From positions 1 to 64,000 of the forward strand of contig NZ_MKIO01000019.1 in assembly GCF_001938945.1 (NCBI RefSeq): a stretch of 64,000 nucleotides of DNA, in the 5' to 3' direction. Both the position numbers and the translations under genes were made by a program. This DNA is from Xaviernesmea rhizosphaerae. Lineage in GTDB: Bacteria; Pseudomonadota; Alphaproteobacteria; Rhizobiales; Rhizobiaceae. Shown in pieces: positions 29,933-38,784 of this stretch. Below the pieces are notes generated by a model. It did no database searches and was not told the origin of the DNA. It saw nothing but the letters and a program-made list of their open reading frames with translations. Every line of letters starts with the position of its first letter. The stretch's first letter is position 1.

Positions 29933-30300
29933 TCCGCTGCCTCCCGTTCCGATGCGGCGCCAGTTGGCAGGGCGAAACCTGGCTGCGCGGCGGCGCCGGT
30001 CGCGTGGGCCTGCGCGTCGAGAGCATCGCGCCGGGCAAGTGCTGCGGTCAGCACGGTGCGAATTTCTTCCGTGGCGATCTCCTGGCCGGCAAAGGCTTGA
30101 TCGGGGAGGACGCCCGGATCCTCCTCCTGCGTGTCGACGATTTCGGCATCGGCCAGCATGGCTTCGATCGCCGCGCGTCCGTCGTCGCGCCGGGCAAGCT
30201 CGGTGGCAAGGCCAATCAGCAGGCGGCGATAGGCGTTGAGCCGGCCTTCGAGCTGCATTCCGCTTTCGGTATTTATGGTGGATGCGGTCTCACTCGTCAT
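29929..30300 (-). CDS. conserved hypothetical protein, first gene of a two-gene operon
   Basis: The 123-residue protein is mostly alpha-helical and charged (LNAYRRLLIGLATELARRDD, then IEAMLADAEIVDTQEEDPGV), with an alanine-rich tail. No domain is recognised. It overlaps the following gene by four bases (ATGA). The first ATG at 30300 is taken; an internal ATG (GMQLEGRLNAY) is possible. It is divergent from greA. Confidence 0.65.
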   Translation of the reverse strand: MTSETASTINTESGMQLEGRLNAYRRLLIGLATELARRDDGRAAIEAMLADAEIVDTQEEDPGVLPDQAFAGQEIATEEIRTVLTAALARRDALDAQAHATGAAAQPGFALPTGAASEREAAE

Positions 30301-30694
30301 AGCGGTCTTTTCTCCTCCCGCGGGCCGCTCGCCTTAAGCGAGACAGACCGTCAGATGCGCATGTCGGGCCGGATGACACAGGTGGATTGAACAGGTCATG
30401 GCCCTTGAAGCCGGCCTCGTTCTGCTCCATCTCTTGTCGATCGGTCGCAGCGATAATGTGCCGCCGATCAACGCCGGACGGGCGCCAAGAGTTCCCGTCA
30501 AGAGCCGCGCGCAACAAGGCGCAACAGGCCCGGCGCCCGAAAATTCTGGCTTTTGCGGGTCTCATTCTGCTATAAGCCACAGCCTGGTGTTTGGACGGTT
30601 TCGGAGCTCGCGCTTCGCAAACCGTTTTATTTTTGCGTTGGGGCCGCCTCTTAAGGCTGGGCGGGCCTGCGCGCGAGCAGTGAAGGACAGGGAA
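30301..30694. other. divergent region upstream of greA
   Basis: The 394-bp region carries the promoters of greA (plus) and of the two-gene hypothetical operon (minus). CTATAA at about 30569 could be a -10 box for greA, but no consensus -35 is present. No gene is supported. Confidence 0.4.
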
Positions 30695-31171
30695 ATGGTC
30701 GAAAAAGTACCCATGACGCAGACCGGCTTTGCGAAGCTGCAGGAAGAGCTGCGCTGGCGCCAGCAGGAAGAGCGTCCGCGGATCATCGAGGCGATCGCCG
30801 AAGCACGCTCCCATGGGGACCTGTCGGAAAATGCCGAGTACCACGCCGCGAAGGAAGCCCAGAGCCTGAATGAAGGCCGCATCGGCGAGCTGGAAGATTT
30901 CGTGGCACGGGCGGAAGTGATCGACCTGTCCAAGATGTCCGGCTCGACCATCAAGTTCGGCGCCAGGGTGAAGCTGGTCGATGAGGATACGGACGAGGAA
31001 AAGATCTACCAGATCGTCGGCGACCAGGAAGCCGACGTGAAGGCTGGCCGCATCTCGATCTCCTCCCCCATTGCCCGCGCCCTGATTGGCAAGGAAGTGG
31101 GCGACAGCATCGAGGTCGTCGCGCCCGGCGGGTCCAAGGCCTATGAGATCATCGGCATCAACTGGGGTTGA
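30695..31171 (+). CDS. greA: transcription elongation factor GreA
   Basis: GreA binds RNA polymerase through its secondary channel and stimulates cleavage of back-tracked transcripts. The 158-residue product has the N-terminal coiled coil with the acidic tip ([19 protein letters not shown]) and the C-terminal FKBP-like domain ([20 protein letters not shown]). Length is typical. The ATG at 30695 follows AAGGACAGGG. The glycosyltransferase gene begins six bases after its stop codon, as in the known rhizobial greA-lpsB arrangement. Confidence 0.97.
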   Translation: MVEKVPMTQTGFAKLQEELRWRQQEERPRIIEAIAEARSHGDLSENAEYHAAKEAQSLNEGRIGELEDFVARAEVIDLSKMSGSTIKFGARVKLVDEDTDEEKIYQIVGDQEADVKAGRISISSPIARALIGKEVGDSIEVVAPGGSKAYEIIGINWG

Positions 31172-31177
31172 GGCCGC

Positions 31178-32428
31178 GTGAAGCCTGATGCCCGCGACGC
31201 CTCGGCCAATCCTGTTCAGTCCGACTCCCTGCCTCATGCCGGGGATGATGTCCGGCCCGCCCGCGGGCCGGATGTCTCAGGCGCGGACTGGCAGGACCTG
31301 CCGGAAGCATCTCTGGCCGCGCCAGCGCGCGCTGTCGGGAACGTCGATGGCGACAGGATCGATCCCGCCGCCATCGACGTGATCGCGCCGAACTTCAAGC
31401 GGCGCCTGTCGGGCGTAACCTCCACCATCATCCAGCTCGTGCCGGTGCAGCGCCGCCTGGGGCGGCGCATTGCCGTGCTCGGCCCCGGCCTGCCGACAAG
31501 CCTGCCGCATCTGCACTGGCGCGATCTCACCCAGCTCTGGACGCCGCCGGCCGGCCGGCCAGCGCGCGTCTGGCATGCGCGCCGCAATATCGAGATGCTG
31601 CCGGGCCTGATCCTGCGCGATCTCCTGCGCATGCCGCTGCGTCTGGTGTTCACCTCCGCCTCGCAGCGCCGTCACACCGGCTGGACCAAATTCCTGATCA
31701 GCCGGATGGATGCGGTGATCTCCACCAGCCAGCGCACCGCGCATTATCTCGACCGGGACAGCACGGTGATCCGCCACGGGATCGATATCGAGCGCTTCGC
31801 GCCCGCCAAGGACAAGGCGGCCGCCCGGCGCGCGCTGAAACTGCCCGAACAGGCGCAGATCGTCGGCTGCTTCGGCCGGGTTCGTCGGCAGAAAGGCACC
31901 GACCTTTTTGTCGATGCCATGATCAGCCTCCTGCCGATCCGGCCGGACTGGATTGCCGTCATCGCTGGGCGCGCCACCGCACAGCATGTCGCCTTCGAGC
32001 GCGAGCTGAAAGAGAAGGTGGCGCGCGCGGGACTGTCCCACCGCATCCTTTTCGTCGGCGAGCACACCAACATCAACGACTGGTACGGCGTGCTCGATCT
32101 CTTCGTCGCGCCGCAGCGCTGGGAAGGCTTCGGCCTGACGCCGCTTGAGGCCATGGCGAGCGAAGTGGCCGTGGTCGCCACCGATGTCGGCGCTTTCAGC
32201 GAGCTTGTGGTCATCGGGGCCGAGGAAACCGGCATCGTGGTGCCGGCGGGCCAGATGGGCGGGCTGATGGGCGCTTGCGCCGAATTCATGGACCATCCGG
32301 AGCGCCGAATTGCGGCCGGCCGGCGCGGACGCCGGCATGTCGCCGCGCAATTCACCATCGAGGGCGAGGCAACGGCCATCGGCGCCGTCTATGATACGGT
32401 TTCCGGCTCATCAGACCGGAAACCGTAG
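31178..32428 (+). CDS. lpsB: LPS-core glycosyltransferase, family GT4 (LpsB/LpcC-like)
   Basis: In Sinorhizobium meliloti the gene right after greA is lpsB, and its R. leguminosarum counterpart lpcC encodes the mannosyltransferase that modifies the inner LPS core. The protein here has a GT-B fold with the GT4 donor motif (EGFGLTPLEAMASEVAVVAT) and CFGRVRRQKGTDLFVDAM. The GTG start at 31178 follows GAGG and sits six bases after greA. It gives 416 residues, about 60 more than LpsB; the extra N-terminus is Ala/Asp/Pro-rich before DVIAPNFKRRLSGVTSTII. The stop codon lies inside a palindrome at 32395-32427. Confidence 0.8.
   Translation: MKPDARDASANPVQSDSLPHAGDDVRPARGPDVSGADWQDLPEASLAAPARAVGNVDGDRIDPAAIDVIAPNFKRRLSGVTSTIIQLVPVQRRLGRRIAVLGPGLPTSLPHLHWRDLTQLWTPPAGRPARVWHARRNIEMLPGLILRDLLRMPLRLVFTSASQRRHTGWTKFLISRMDAVISTSQRTAHYLDRDSTVIRHGIDIERFAPAKDKAAARRALKLPEQAQIVGCFGRVRRQKGTDLFVDAMISLLPIRPDWIAVIAGRATAQHVAFERELKEKVARAGLSHRILFVGEHTNINDWYGVLDLFVAPQRWEGFGLTPLEAMASEVAVVATDVGAFSELVVIGAEETGIVVPAGQMGGLMGACAEFMDHPERRIAAGRRGRRHVAAQFTIEGEATAIGAVYDTVSGSSDRKP
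32395..32427. repeat. palindrome overlapping the lpsB stop codon
   Basis: TACGGTTTCCGG (32395-32406) pairs perfectly with CCGGAAACCGTA (32416-32427) around nine bases. It is related to the repeats at 7011-7133. It covers the last codons and most of the stop codon of the lpsB-like gene and lies 9 bp before the end of the convergent glycosyltransferase gene. Confidence 0.75.
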
Positions 32429-32435
32429 GACAGCG

Positions 32436-33458
32436 TCATGGCCGGCGCTTGAACAGGTCGATGTAAGCGCCTGCAATCGCCTCTTCCGAGAACTGCGCCA
32501 TCAGCGTTTGATGCCCGCCCTCCGCCAGGCCTGCGGCCAGCCCCGCATCGTTGAGCGCCGCCGATATGGCCCGGGCGAAACCGTCCACATCCTCGCTCTG
32601 CACCAGAAGCCCGTTCTCGCCATCGCGCATGAACCAGGCGGGGCCTTCCACGCGGGAGGAGATCACCGGCCGCTTCTGCGCCCAGGCTTCAAGAATCACA
32701 TTGCCCAGCGGCTCATGGGTGGAGGGCATGACGAAGACATCGGCCGCAGCGACGAAAGGGCGCGTATCCTTCTGCCAGCCGAGAAAGCGCATGCGCCCGC
32801 TCATGCCTTTTTCCGCCGCCAGCGCCTCCAGCGCCGCCCGCTCCTCGCCGTCGCCGGCCAGCCAGAGATGGGCATCGGGCAGGCGCGCCACCGCCTCGAT
32901 CAGCGTGTGGAACCCCTTGCGCCGGACGAAGCGGCCCATGGACATCACCAGCGGCACCTGCTCGGGCGTGTTCCAGGCCGCGCGCGCCGCCGGGGCCACG
33001 GCCTGCGTGTCGGTAAAGTTCGAGATCACCTCGACGCCGCGCGTCCAGCCGATGCGGCGCACATGGTCGGCAATGCCCGGCGTGTTGCAGACCAGCACGT
33101 CGGTGTTGCGGAAATAGCCGAGATGGGTCGGATAATCGCCGAGGCGCGACAGCTTGATGCAGCCGCGATAGGCCGGCATCAGCCGGCTCGCCCGCGTGGC
33201 CCAGGAAAGCATCGCATCGGGCTTCTCTCGCCGCGCCATCAGCGCCACGCGGATCGGCAGCAGCAGGCGGTCGGGCGTGGTGTTGCGGAAATTGCTTTCG
33301 ATGATGCGCGCATGCGGATCGATATCCTTGCGCCAGATCCGGTTGGGCCGGATCACGGCGGTCTGCTTCACCCCGCGCCGGCCGAGCGCGCCCACCAGAT
33401 GGACGAAGAATTTTTCCGCGCCGCCATCCTTGCCGAAGTGGAAGTGGAAAATGTTCAT
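32436..33458 (-). CDS. lpsE: LPS-core glycosyltransferase, family GT4 (LpsE-like)
   Basis: The 340-residue protein is a GT-B glycosyltransferase of family GT4, with FHFGKDGGAEKFFVHLVGAL at the start, SMGRFVRRKGFHTLIEAVA in the middle and the donor-site motif STHEPLGNVILEAWAQKRPV. It lies in the greA-lps-lrp cluster, and its length equals that of the S. meliloti LpsE as I recall it; the assignment between LpsE and LpsD is uncertain. The ATG at 33458 follows GAGG and matches family N-termini. It probably transfers a hexose to the LPS core at the inner face of the membrane. Confidence 0.75.
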   Translation of the reverse strand: MNIFHFHFGKDGGAEKFFVHLVGALGRRGVKQTAVIRPNRIWRKDIDPHARIIESNFRNTTPDRLLLPIRVALMARREKPDAMLSWATRASRLMPAYRGCIKLSRLGDYPTHLGYFRNTDVLVCNTPGIADHVRRIGWTRGVEVISNFTDTQAVAPAARAAWNTPEQVPLVMSMGRFVRRKGFHTLIEAVARLPDAHLWLAGDGEERAALEALAAEKGMSGRMRFLGWQKDTRPFVAAADVFVMPSTHEPLGNVILEAWAQKRPVISSRVEGPAWFMRDGENGLLVQSEDVDGFARAISAALNDAGLAAGLAEGGHQTLMAQFSEEAIAGAYIDLFKRRP

Positions 33459-33608
33459 GGGGGCCTCTTCAACCAATGCGCTGCGCAGCCCGGCCGGCCG
33501 CAGGCGCCGACCTCTCGATGCCGGCCCGCCCGGCAGGCGGATGCGGGAGCCTTGGGATGAGCGGGCCTGCCAAGTCAAGCCCGAAGTGCGGCTTTTGCCA
33601 TGGCCGCC

Positions 33609-34430
33609 TCAATGCGCGCCGGCGTCGTCCTCGTTCGGCCGGCGGCGCAGCGCGGCGCGCTGATAGAGCTTTGCCTGGGTGAGGAAGGCATAGACCGCCC
33701 CGGTCATGGCCTCGATGAAGCCCGGCAGGCCGCAGCGCCACAAGCCATTGCGCAGATAAAGCCGCAGGAAATAGAGCATCGGCGAGAAGACGAGCTTGCC
33801 CGCCTTCGGCTTGCGCCCTTCTGCTGTCTGCTGGTCGGCCTTCAGCGTCGAATATTTGTTCTCCTTGAGGATCTGCTCGTCGAGCGGCAAGGGACGGAAA
33901 TGCAGCAGGCTGCCGGCCTCTGCCTTGGCCACCCTGCCCTGCGGCACGATGCCTTCATGCACGGCCTGGGTCAGGTCATAAAGGCCGCGCCCTGCGCGGA
34001 TCAGGCGCAGGTTCTTACGCTCCTTCACCTTTTCGGGCGTGTAGCCATAGCCGATCAGATAGGGCCGCCGGGCGATCTTCCAGCCGACGATGGAAGCCGG
34101 TGCATCCAGGAGCTTCGGCAGGCTGGCGCGCAGGGCGCCATCCAGCCGTTCATCGGCATCGATGTTGAGGCACCAGGGCTGCGTGCACAGATCGAGCGCC
34201 AGCTGCTTCTGCCCGGCATAGCCGCGCCAGGGCTCATAGACGAAGCGGATCGGCCAGCCCTCGGCGATATAACGCTCCACCAGCGACCGCGTGCCATCCG
34301 TCGAGCCGGAATCGACGATGACGATCTCGCGGCAATCCTTGAGGCTGTCGAGACAGGCGCCGAGATAGGCCTCTTCGTTCAGCGTGATGATGAAGGCCGA
34401 GAGCGGCAAGCGGGGTTCAGACATCGGCAC
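33609..34430 (-). CDS. family 2 glycosyltransferase of the LPS-core cluster
   Basis: The 273-residue protein has a GT-A fold: LSAFIITLNEEAYLGACLDS at the start, the nucleotide-binding DSGSTDGT motif, and the catalytic NIDADERL segment. It resembles KdtX/WaaE-type core transferases. In the S. meliloti lps cluster a GT2 enzyme occupies the equivalent place and could be LpsC or LpsD, so no symbol is given. The ATG at 34430 or 34424 begins it. It is downstream of the Lrp-type regulator on the same strand. Confidence 0.85.
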   Translation of the reverse strand: MPMSEPRLPLSAFIITLNEEAYLGACLDSLKDCREIVIVDSGSTDGTRSLVERYIAEGWPIRFVYEPWRGYAGQKQLALDLCTQPWCLNIDADERLDGALRASLPKLLDAPASIVGWKIARRPYLIGYGYTPEKVKERKNLRLIRAGRGLYDLTQAVHEGIVPQGRVAKAEAGSLLHFRPLPLDEQILKENKYSTLKADQQTAEGRKPKAGKLVFSPMLYFLRLYLRNGLWRCGLPGFIEAMTGAVYAFLTQAKLYQRAALRRRPNEDDAGAH

Positions 34431-34440
34431 GGCTTCTCCT

Positions 34441-34499
34441 CAAGCATCGGTCCGGAAAGCGGAAACCGGTTTCGGAGAATCCGGCGTGTAAGCAAAAAG
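34441..34499. repeat. AGCATCGG-family repeat, copy 4
   Basis: The sequence begins AAGCATCGGTCCGGAAAGCG, continues through GAAACCGGTTTCGGAGAATC, and has the trailing GTAAGCAAAAAG as in the carA copy, with several changes. It lies between the lrp-type and GT2 genes. Confidence 0.6.
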
Positions 34500-34514
34500 C
34501 GGCGCGGCTGGCGC

Positions 34515-34982
34515 TCAAAGCCCCACCGGCACCGTTTCCTTGACCTTGCGAATGGTCAGCATGGTTCGGACCGTATCGACATTGTCCGTGGCCGTCAGCC
34601 GCTCCAGCACGAAATCCTGGAAGGCGGCCAGATTCTCCGCCACGCAATGCAGGAGATAGTCGCTGTCTCCCGACACCATCCAGGCATCGCGCACCATCGG
34701 CCAGTCGCGCGTGCGCGCGGCAAAGGCCTTGAGATCGGCTTCGGCCTGATGCTTCAGGCCCACCATGCAGAAGGCCACGAGATCATAGCCCAGCGCCGGC
34801 CCGTTGAGCAAAGCGCGATAGCCGCGGATGATGCCGGCCTCCTCCAGCTTGCGCACCCTGCGCAGACAGGGCGGTGCGGAAATGCCGACGCGTTCGGCCA
34901 GATCCACATTGGTGATCCGCCCGTCCTCCTGCAATTCGCGCAGGATCTTCAGATCGATCGCGTCGAGCTCGGCCCTGAGCAC
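34515..34982 (-). CDS. Lrp/AsnC family transcriptional regulator
   Basis: The 155-residue protein has the AsnC-type winged helix-turn-helix (AIDLKILRELQEDGRITNVD, ERVGISAPPCLRRVRKLEEA) and the C-terminal RAM ligand-binding domain (AWMVSGDSDYLLHCVAENLA). Such proteins sense amino acids and form octamers. In rhizobia an lrp-like gene sits at this place beside the LPS-core genes. The GTG at 34982 is chosen as start: AAGGTGGGG precedes it, and the frame upstream has no domain features. Confidence 0.92.
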   Translation of the reverse strand: MLRAELDAIDLKILRELQEDGRITNVDLAERVGISAPPCLRRVRKLEEAGIIRGYRALLNGPALGYDLVAFCMVGLKHQAEADLKAFAARTRDWPMVRDAWMVSGDSDYLLHCVAENLAAFQDFVLERLTATDNVDTVRTMLTIRKVKETVPVGL

Positions 34983-35105
34983 ACGTCCCCACCTTCTTGT
35001 TCTTGGTTGCCTCCCGGTGCCGCAGGCTCGGGATGGGGCAGATGTGCCATGTCTCCCGCGCTGCATCAAGCGCCGGCCCTGTGAGGAACGGGCGCTGACA
35101 GGAAA

Positions 35106-36221
35106 TCAGGCCCAGAGGCTGTGCATGAAGCCTTGCGCCACCAGATCCTGCGGCCCGGTGAACTGGCGCGTGCCGGGATAAAGGAAGTTCAGGTCGCCGC
35201 CCTCCTCCACATGGCCGAGAATGCGGCGATAGACTTCGGCATTGCCGAAATGCTGCTGCTGCGCCACGGCCGCGCGGGTCTTGTCACGATAGTCCGAGAA
35301 GAACTTGAAATGCAGCAGCATTCCCTGCGGCACGACGAAATTGCGGGCGAAGGGCAGCGGCTGGTGCACGCTGATGCCAAAGCTGCAGTCCGCATCCCAG
35401 TAGAGCAGAGGATATTTGGCAAGCTCCGCCTCGGTGTTGAACAGGCGATGGCGCGGCCCGCCCTTCAGGCTGAGGAAGCGATGGTTGGGGGCAAGCGCAT
35501 AGCCGTCCCCATCATAGCCGTCGGCCACCTGCCAGGGCATGGTCTCGTCCGTTCCGGCAAAGGCGAAGCCGCCCACGGACCCGCGCGGATAGAGATCGAG
35601 CATCGGCGCGAAGAGTCGCTTCTGTCCCTTCGCTTCCAGCTGGCGGATCAGCGCCGGCAGGGGATGGTCGAAGCAGCCATCATAGACGAGATATTCGTCC
35701 GAATCGATCGAGACATACCATCGGTTCACGCCGTAGCGCGCCATCAGCGCCTCGCGCCAGAGCTTGCCGCGCCGCGCCTCCTTGTAGCGCAGCGGCGAGC
35801 GCCAGAGATCGACATCGGCCTGTTGCGTCAGGAACTCCACGGTCCCGTCATCCGAGCGGTCGTCGACGATGATGAAGCGGCTGATGCCGAGCCGGCGGTA
35901 ATGCGCCAGGAATGAGCGCAGAAACTTCGCATCATTGTGCGTGAACGTGACCAGCGGCAGGTCGGCGGCCGAAAGCGGACGCGGCTCCGCCCCCGTCGCG
36001 AGTAAAAGCGGCACGTTTTCGCTTGCACGCGCGCGGCGACGGCTGACGCGGCGGGTCTCCCAGTCCGAGCGGAGGCGCTCCAGCAGGCTGCGCTGAACGG
36101 CCCGCGGCGATAAAGGCGGATAGGGGAAAGAGCGTGGAGGCAAGCGGGCGTTCCCTGGGTGCAAAGGGTCATTGCGCGACGCGCGAAAGCGGACGGCAAG
36201 CTCGTCGCGGCGCTTGCGCAC
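35106..36221 (-). CDS. family 2/92-type glycosyltransferase
   Basis: The 371-residue protein has a GT-A fold with FIIVDDRSDDGTVEFLTQQA and the metal-binding DxD-type segment WYVSIDSDEYLVYDG. The first about 75 residues are basic and not conserved-looking (RSDWETRRVSRRRARASEN). Such proteins (Glyco_tranf_2_4 type) decorate surface polysaccharides. Its position beyond the lrp-type gene suggests a role in LPS or another surface glycan. The start at 36221 is uncertain. Confidence 0.78.
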   Translation of the reverse strand: MRKRRDELAVRFRASRNDPLHPGNARLPPRSFPYPPLSPRAVQRSLLERLRSDWETRRVSRRRARASENVPLLLATGAEPRPLSAADLPLVTFTHNDAKFLRSFLAHYRRLGISRFIIVDDRSDDGTVEFLTQQADVDLWRSPLRYKEARRGKLWREALMARYGVNRWYVSIDSDEYLVYDGCFDHPLPALIRQLEAKGQKRLFAPMLDLYPRGSVGGFAFAGTDETMPWQVADGYDGDGYALAPNHRFLSLKGGPRHRLFNTEAELAKYPLLYWDADCSFGISVHQPLPFARNFVVPQGMLLHFKFFSDYRDKTRAAVAQQQHFGNAEVYRRILGHVEEGGDLNFLYPGTRQFTGPQDLVAQGFMHSLWA

Positions 36222-36326
36222 CGATAGGAAGAAGAGGAGACGCTGTCAAACCATGCCGCAGCGCCGTGATGCACGCGTCGCATCACGGGCATGGCCCGCA
36301 TGGCGCACGATCAAAAATTGGTCAAC

Positions 36327-36355
36327 AGCCCACTTTGCGCAGCGCAAAATGGGCT
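36327..36355. repeat. 14-bp imperfect palindrome upstream of trxB
   Basis: AGCCCACTTTGCGC (36327-36340) pairs with GCGCAAAATGGGCT (36342-36355) with one mismatch. It lies 120 bases before trxB and may be a dispersed palindrome or a regulatory structure. Confidence 0.5.
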
Positions 36356-36477
36356 CGCGCTTGTGGTTAAGCCGGTTGCGCCCTTGAAAGGGGACGGGGA
36401 TACTCCCTAAACTAGGGGAACAAAACCATAGCGGCGTCAGGCCCTTTCCCCTGATCTCCGCCAGTCGAGGACTATGC

Positions 36478-37452
36478 ATGACCTCCCGCCATACCAAGGT
36501 GCTGATCATCGGCTCCGGCCCGGCCGGCTACACGGCCGCCATCTATGCCGCCCGCGCCATGCTTCAACCGGTGCTGATCGCCGGCATGGAACAAGGCGGC
36601 CAGCTGATGATCACCACGGATGTGGAAAACTATCCCGGCTTCGGCGATCCGATCCAGGGCCCCTGGCTGATGGGCGAAATGCTGAAGCAGGCCACCCATG
36701 TGGGCGCGGAGATCGTCAGCGATCTCGTCACCGGCGTCGATCTCTCAGTGCGCCCCTTCCGCCTGACGACGGACAGCGGCACGGCCTGGACCGCCGACAC
36801 GCTGATCATCGCCACCGGGGCCCGCGCCAAGTGGCTGGGGATCGAGACCGAGGAGACCTTCAAGGGCTTCGGCGTCTCGGCCTGTGCCACCTGTGACGGC
36901 TTCTTCTATCGCGGCAAGGACGTGATCGTTGTCGGCGGCGGCAATTCGGCGGTCGAAGAGGCGCTTTATCTGTCGAACCTCGCCAAGAGCGTGACCGTGG
37001 TCCATCGCCGCGACGGCTTCCGCGCCGAGCGCATCCTGCAGGACCGGCTGTTCGCCAAGCAGAATGTGCGCATTCTCTGGGATCACGAGATCGCCGCTTA
37101 TCAGGGCAGTGCGCCCAAGCCGCCCATGCCCGCCTCGCTAACCGGCGTGACGCTGCGCAATGTGAAGACGGGCGCGACGACGGAGATGGTCGTGGACGGC
37201 GTGTTCGTGGCGATCGGCCATGCGCCGGCGACCGACCTGTTCAAGGGCCAGCTGCGGCTGAAGCCGAATGGCTATCTCTGGACGGCTCCCGATTCGACCG
37301 CGACGGACATTGCCGGCGTCTATGCAGCCGGCGACGTTACGGACGACCAGTATCGGCAGGCGATCACGGCCGCCGGCATGGGCTGCATGGCGGCGCTGGA
37401 GGCGGAGCGTTATCTGGCCGGTCATATTCCTGTCGCGATCGCCGCGGAATAG
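36478..37452 (+). CDS. trxB: thioredoxin-disulfide reductase TrxB
   Basis: TrxB reduces oxidised thioredoxin with NADPH through FAD. The 324-residue protein has the FAD-binding GSGPAGYTAAIYAARA, the redox-active CATC (in VSACATCDGFFYRGKD), the NADPH-binding GGGNSAVEEALYLSNL, and the C-terminal FAD motif YAAGDVTDDQYRQAITAAG. Length is typical. It is followed by an LsrB/VtlR-type LysR gene, the usual order in rhizobia. Confidence 0.97.
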   Translation: MTSRHTKVLIIGSGPAGYTAAIYAARAMLQPVLIAGMEQGGQLMITTDVENYPGFGDPIQGPWLMGEMLKQATHVGAEIVSDLVTGVDLSVRPFRLTTDSGTAWTADTLIIATGARAKWLGIETEETFKGFGVSACATCDGFFYRGKDVIVVGGGNSAVEEALYLSNLAKSVTVVHRRDGFRAERILQDRLFAKQNVRILWDHEIAAYQGSAPKPPMPASLTGVTLRNVKTGATTEMVVDGVFVAIGHAPATDLFKGQLRLKPNGYLWTAPDSTATDIAGVYAAGDVTDDQYRQAITAAGMGCMAALEAERYLAGHIPVAIAAE

Positions 37453-37519
37453 AGACGGCGGCCACCGACGGTCGTTCGGTGTGCGGCTGCACGGCTGCGC
37501 GGCGAAGGACGGGCAGGAT

Positions 37520-37564
37520 AAGACGGACTGAGGCAAGCCCGACTGGGGCAAGACGGACTGAGGC
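37520..37564. repeat. three tandem 15-bp repeats between trxB and the LysR gene
   Basis: The unit AAGACGGACTGAGGC occurs at 37520-37534 and 37550-37564, with a variant AAGCCCGACTGGGGC at 37535-37549 between them. It is a short minisatellite. Confidence 0.75.
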
Positions 37565-37725
37565 AAGACCAGGCATTCGGCGCGCCGGCATCAGGCAGCG
37601 CCGAATGCAGCAGACGACCATGTGAACCGCGGAACCGAATGCCGCGGACGGAAACAGGGGGAGAGGGAGGAAAGCGGCGCAACAGAGCTGTTCGCCACTG
37701 CCCGCCCCCATATCGGGGAGACGGC

Positions 37726-38622
37726 ATGCCGCTCGACTGGGACAAGTTGCGCATCTTTCATGCGGCGGCGGAGGCCGGATCGTTCACCCACGCGGCCGAC
37801 AAGTTGCATCTGTCGCAATCGGCGATCAGCCGCCAGGTCAGTTCGCTGGAGCAGGATGTCGGCATCAAGCTGTTTCACCGCCATGCCCGCGGCCTGATTC
37901 TGACGGAGCAGGGCGAGATCCTCTATCGCACGGCGCATGAAGTGCTGATGAAGCTGGAGAGCGTGCGCGTCCAGCTGACGGAAACCACCGACAAGCCGAG
38001 CGGCAAGCTGCGGATCACGACAACTGTGGGTCTCGGCCAGGGTTGGCTGACCGACAAGGTGCAGGAATTCCTGGCGCTCTATCCCGACATGCAGGTGCAG
38101 CTGATCCTCGACAATGAAGAGCTTGACGTGAACATGCGCCATGCCGACTGCGCCATCCGCCTGCGCCAGCCGCAGCAGTCGGACCTGATCCAGCGCAAGC
38201 TGTTCACCGTGCACATGCATCTCTATGCCGCGCCGTCCTACATCAACAAGCATGGCGAACCGCACTCGATCGCCGATCTCGACAATCACCGGATCATCAC
38301 CTTCGGCGAGCCGGCCCCCAACTATCTGCTCGACGTCAACTGGCTAGAAATCGCCGGGCGCGAGAGCGACAATCCCCGCCCCTCACATCTGCAGATCAAC
38401 AGCCAGACCTCGATCAAGCGCGCCTGCCTGCTCGGCATCGGCATCGCCATGATGCCGGACTATATCGTCGGACGCGATCCGGGCCTGATCCAGCTGCCGA
38501 TCCAGGCGGATATTCCCTCTTTCGATACCTATTTCTGCTACCCGGACGAGATGAAAAACGCCGCCAAGCTCAAGGTTTTCCGCGACTTCATCGTCGCCAA
38601 GGCCAGAAACTGGAGCTTCTGA
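37726..38622 (+). CDS. lsrB: LysR-type regulator, LsrB/VtlR-like
   Basis: The 298-residue protein has a LysR helix-turn-helix (LRIFHAAAEAGSFTHAADKL, HLSQSAISRQVSSLEQDVGI) and a substrate-binding-like effector domain. Position after trxB and before two AbcR-type sRNAs matches lsrB of Sinorhizobium/Agrobacterium and vtlR of Brucella, regulators tied to stress tolerance, LPS and host interaction, and known to activate an AbcR sRNA. The ATG at 37726 follows GGGGAG. A perfect 13-bp terminator follows. Confidence 0.88.
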   Translation: MPLDWDKLRIFHAAAEAGSFTHAADKLHLSQSAISRQVSSLEQDVGIKLFHRHARGLILTEQGEILYRTAHEVLMKLESVRVQLTETTDKPSGKLRITTTVGLGQGWLTDKVQEFLALYPDMQVQLILDNEELDVNMRHADCAIRLRQPQQSDLIQRKLFTVHMHLYAAPSYINKHGEPHSIADLDNHRIITFGEPAPNYLLDVNWLEIAGRESDNPRPSHLQINSQTSIKRACLLGIGIAMMPDYIVGRDPGLIQLPIQADIPSFDTYFCYPDEMKNAAKLKVFRDFIVAKARNWSF

Positions 38623-38692
38623 CAGGCCTGCCTCGTTTTTATGCAGGGCGACGGACCAAATTAAACGCTTAGAAGCCTGAAGTTTTTCCCCG

Positions 38693-38721
38693 ACACCCCG
38701 CGCAGCCCCTGCGCGGGGTGT
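38693..38721 (+). terminator. terminator of the LysR gene
   Basis: ACACCCCGCGCAG (38693-38705) pairs perfectly with CTGCGCGGGGTGT (38709-38721) around CCC, followed by TTGTCGTTT. Confidence 0.8.
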
Positions 38722-38784
38722 TGTCGTTTGCCGCATTTCCGGGCAGGGCTGCGCTTCCCTCATGGCTGACATGCATATTTATTG

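Noticed and set aside
37520..37564. CRISPR array
   Set aside because: Units are 15 bp, directly contiguous without spacers, and only three in number; no cas genes are present.
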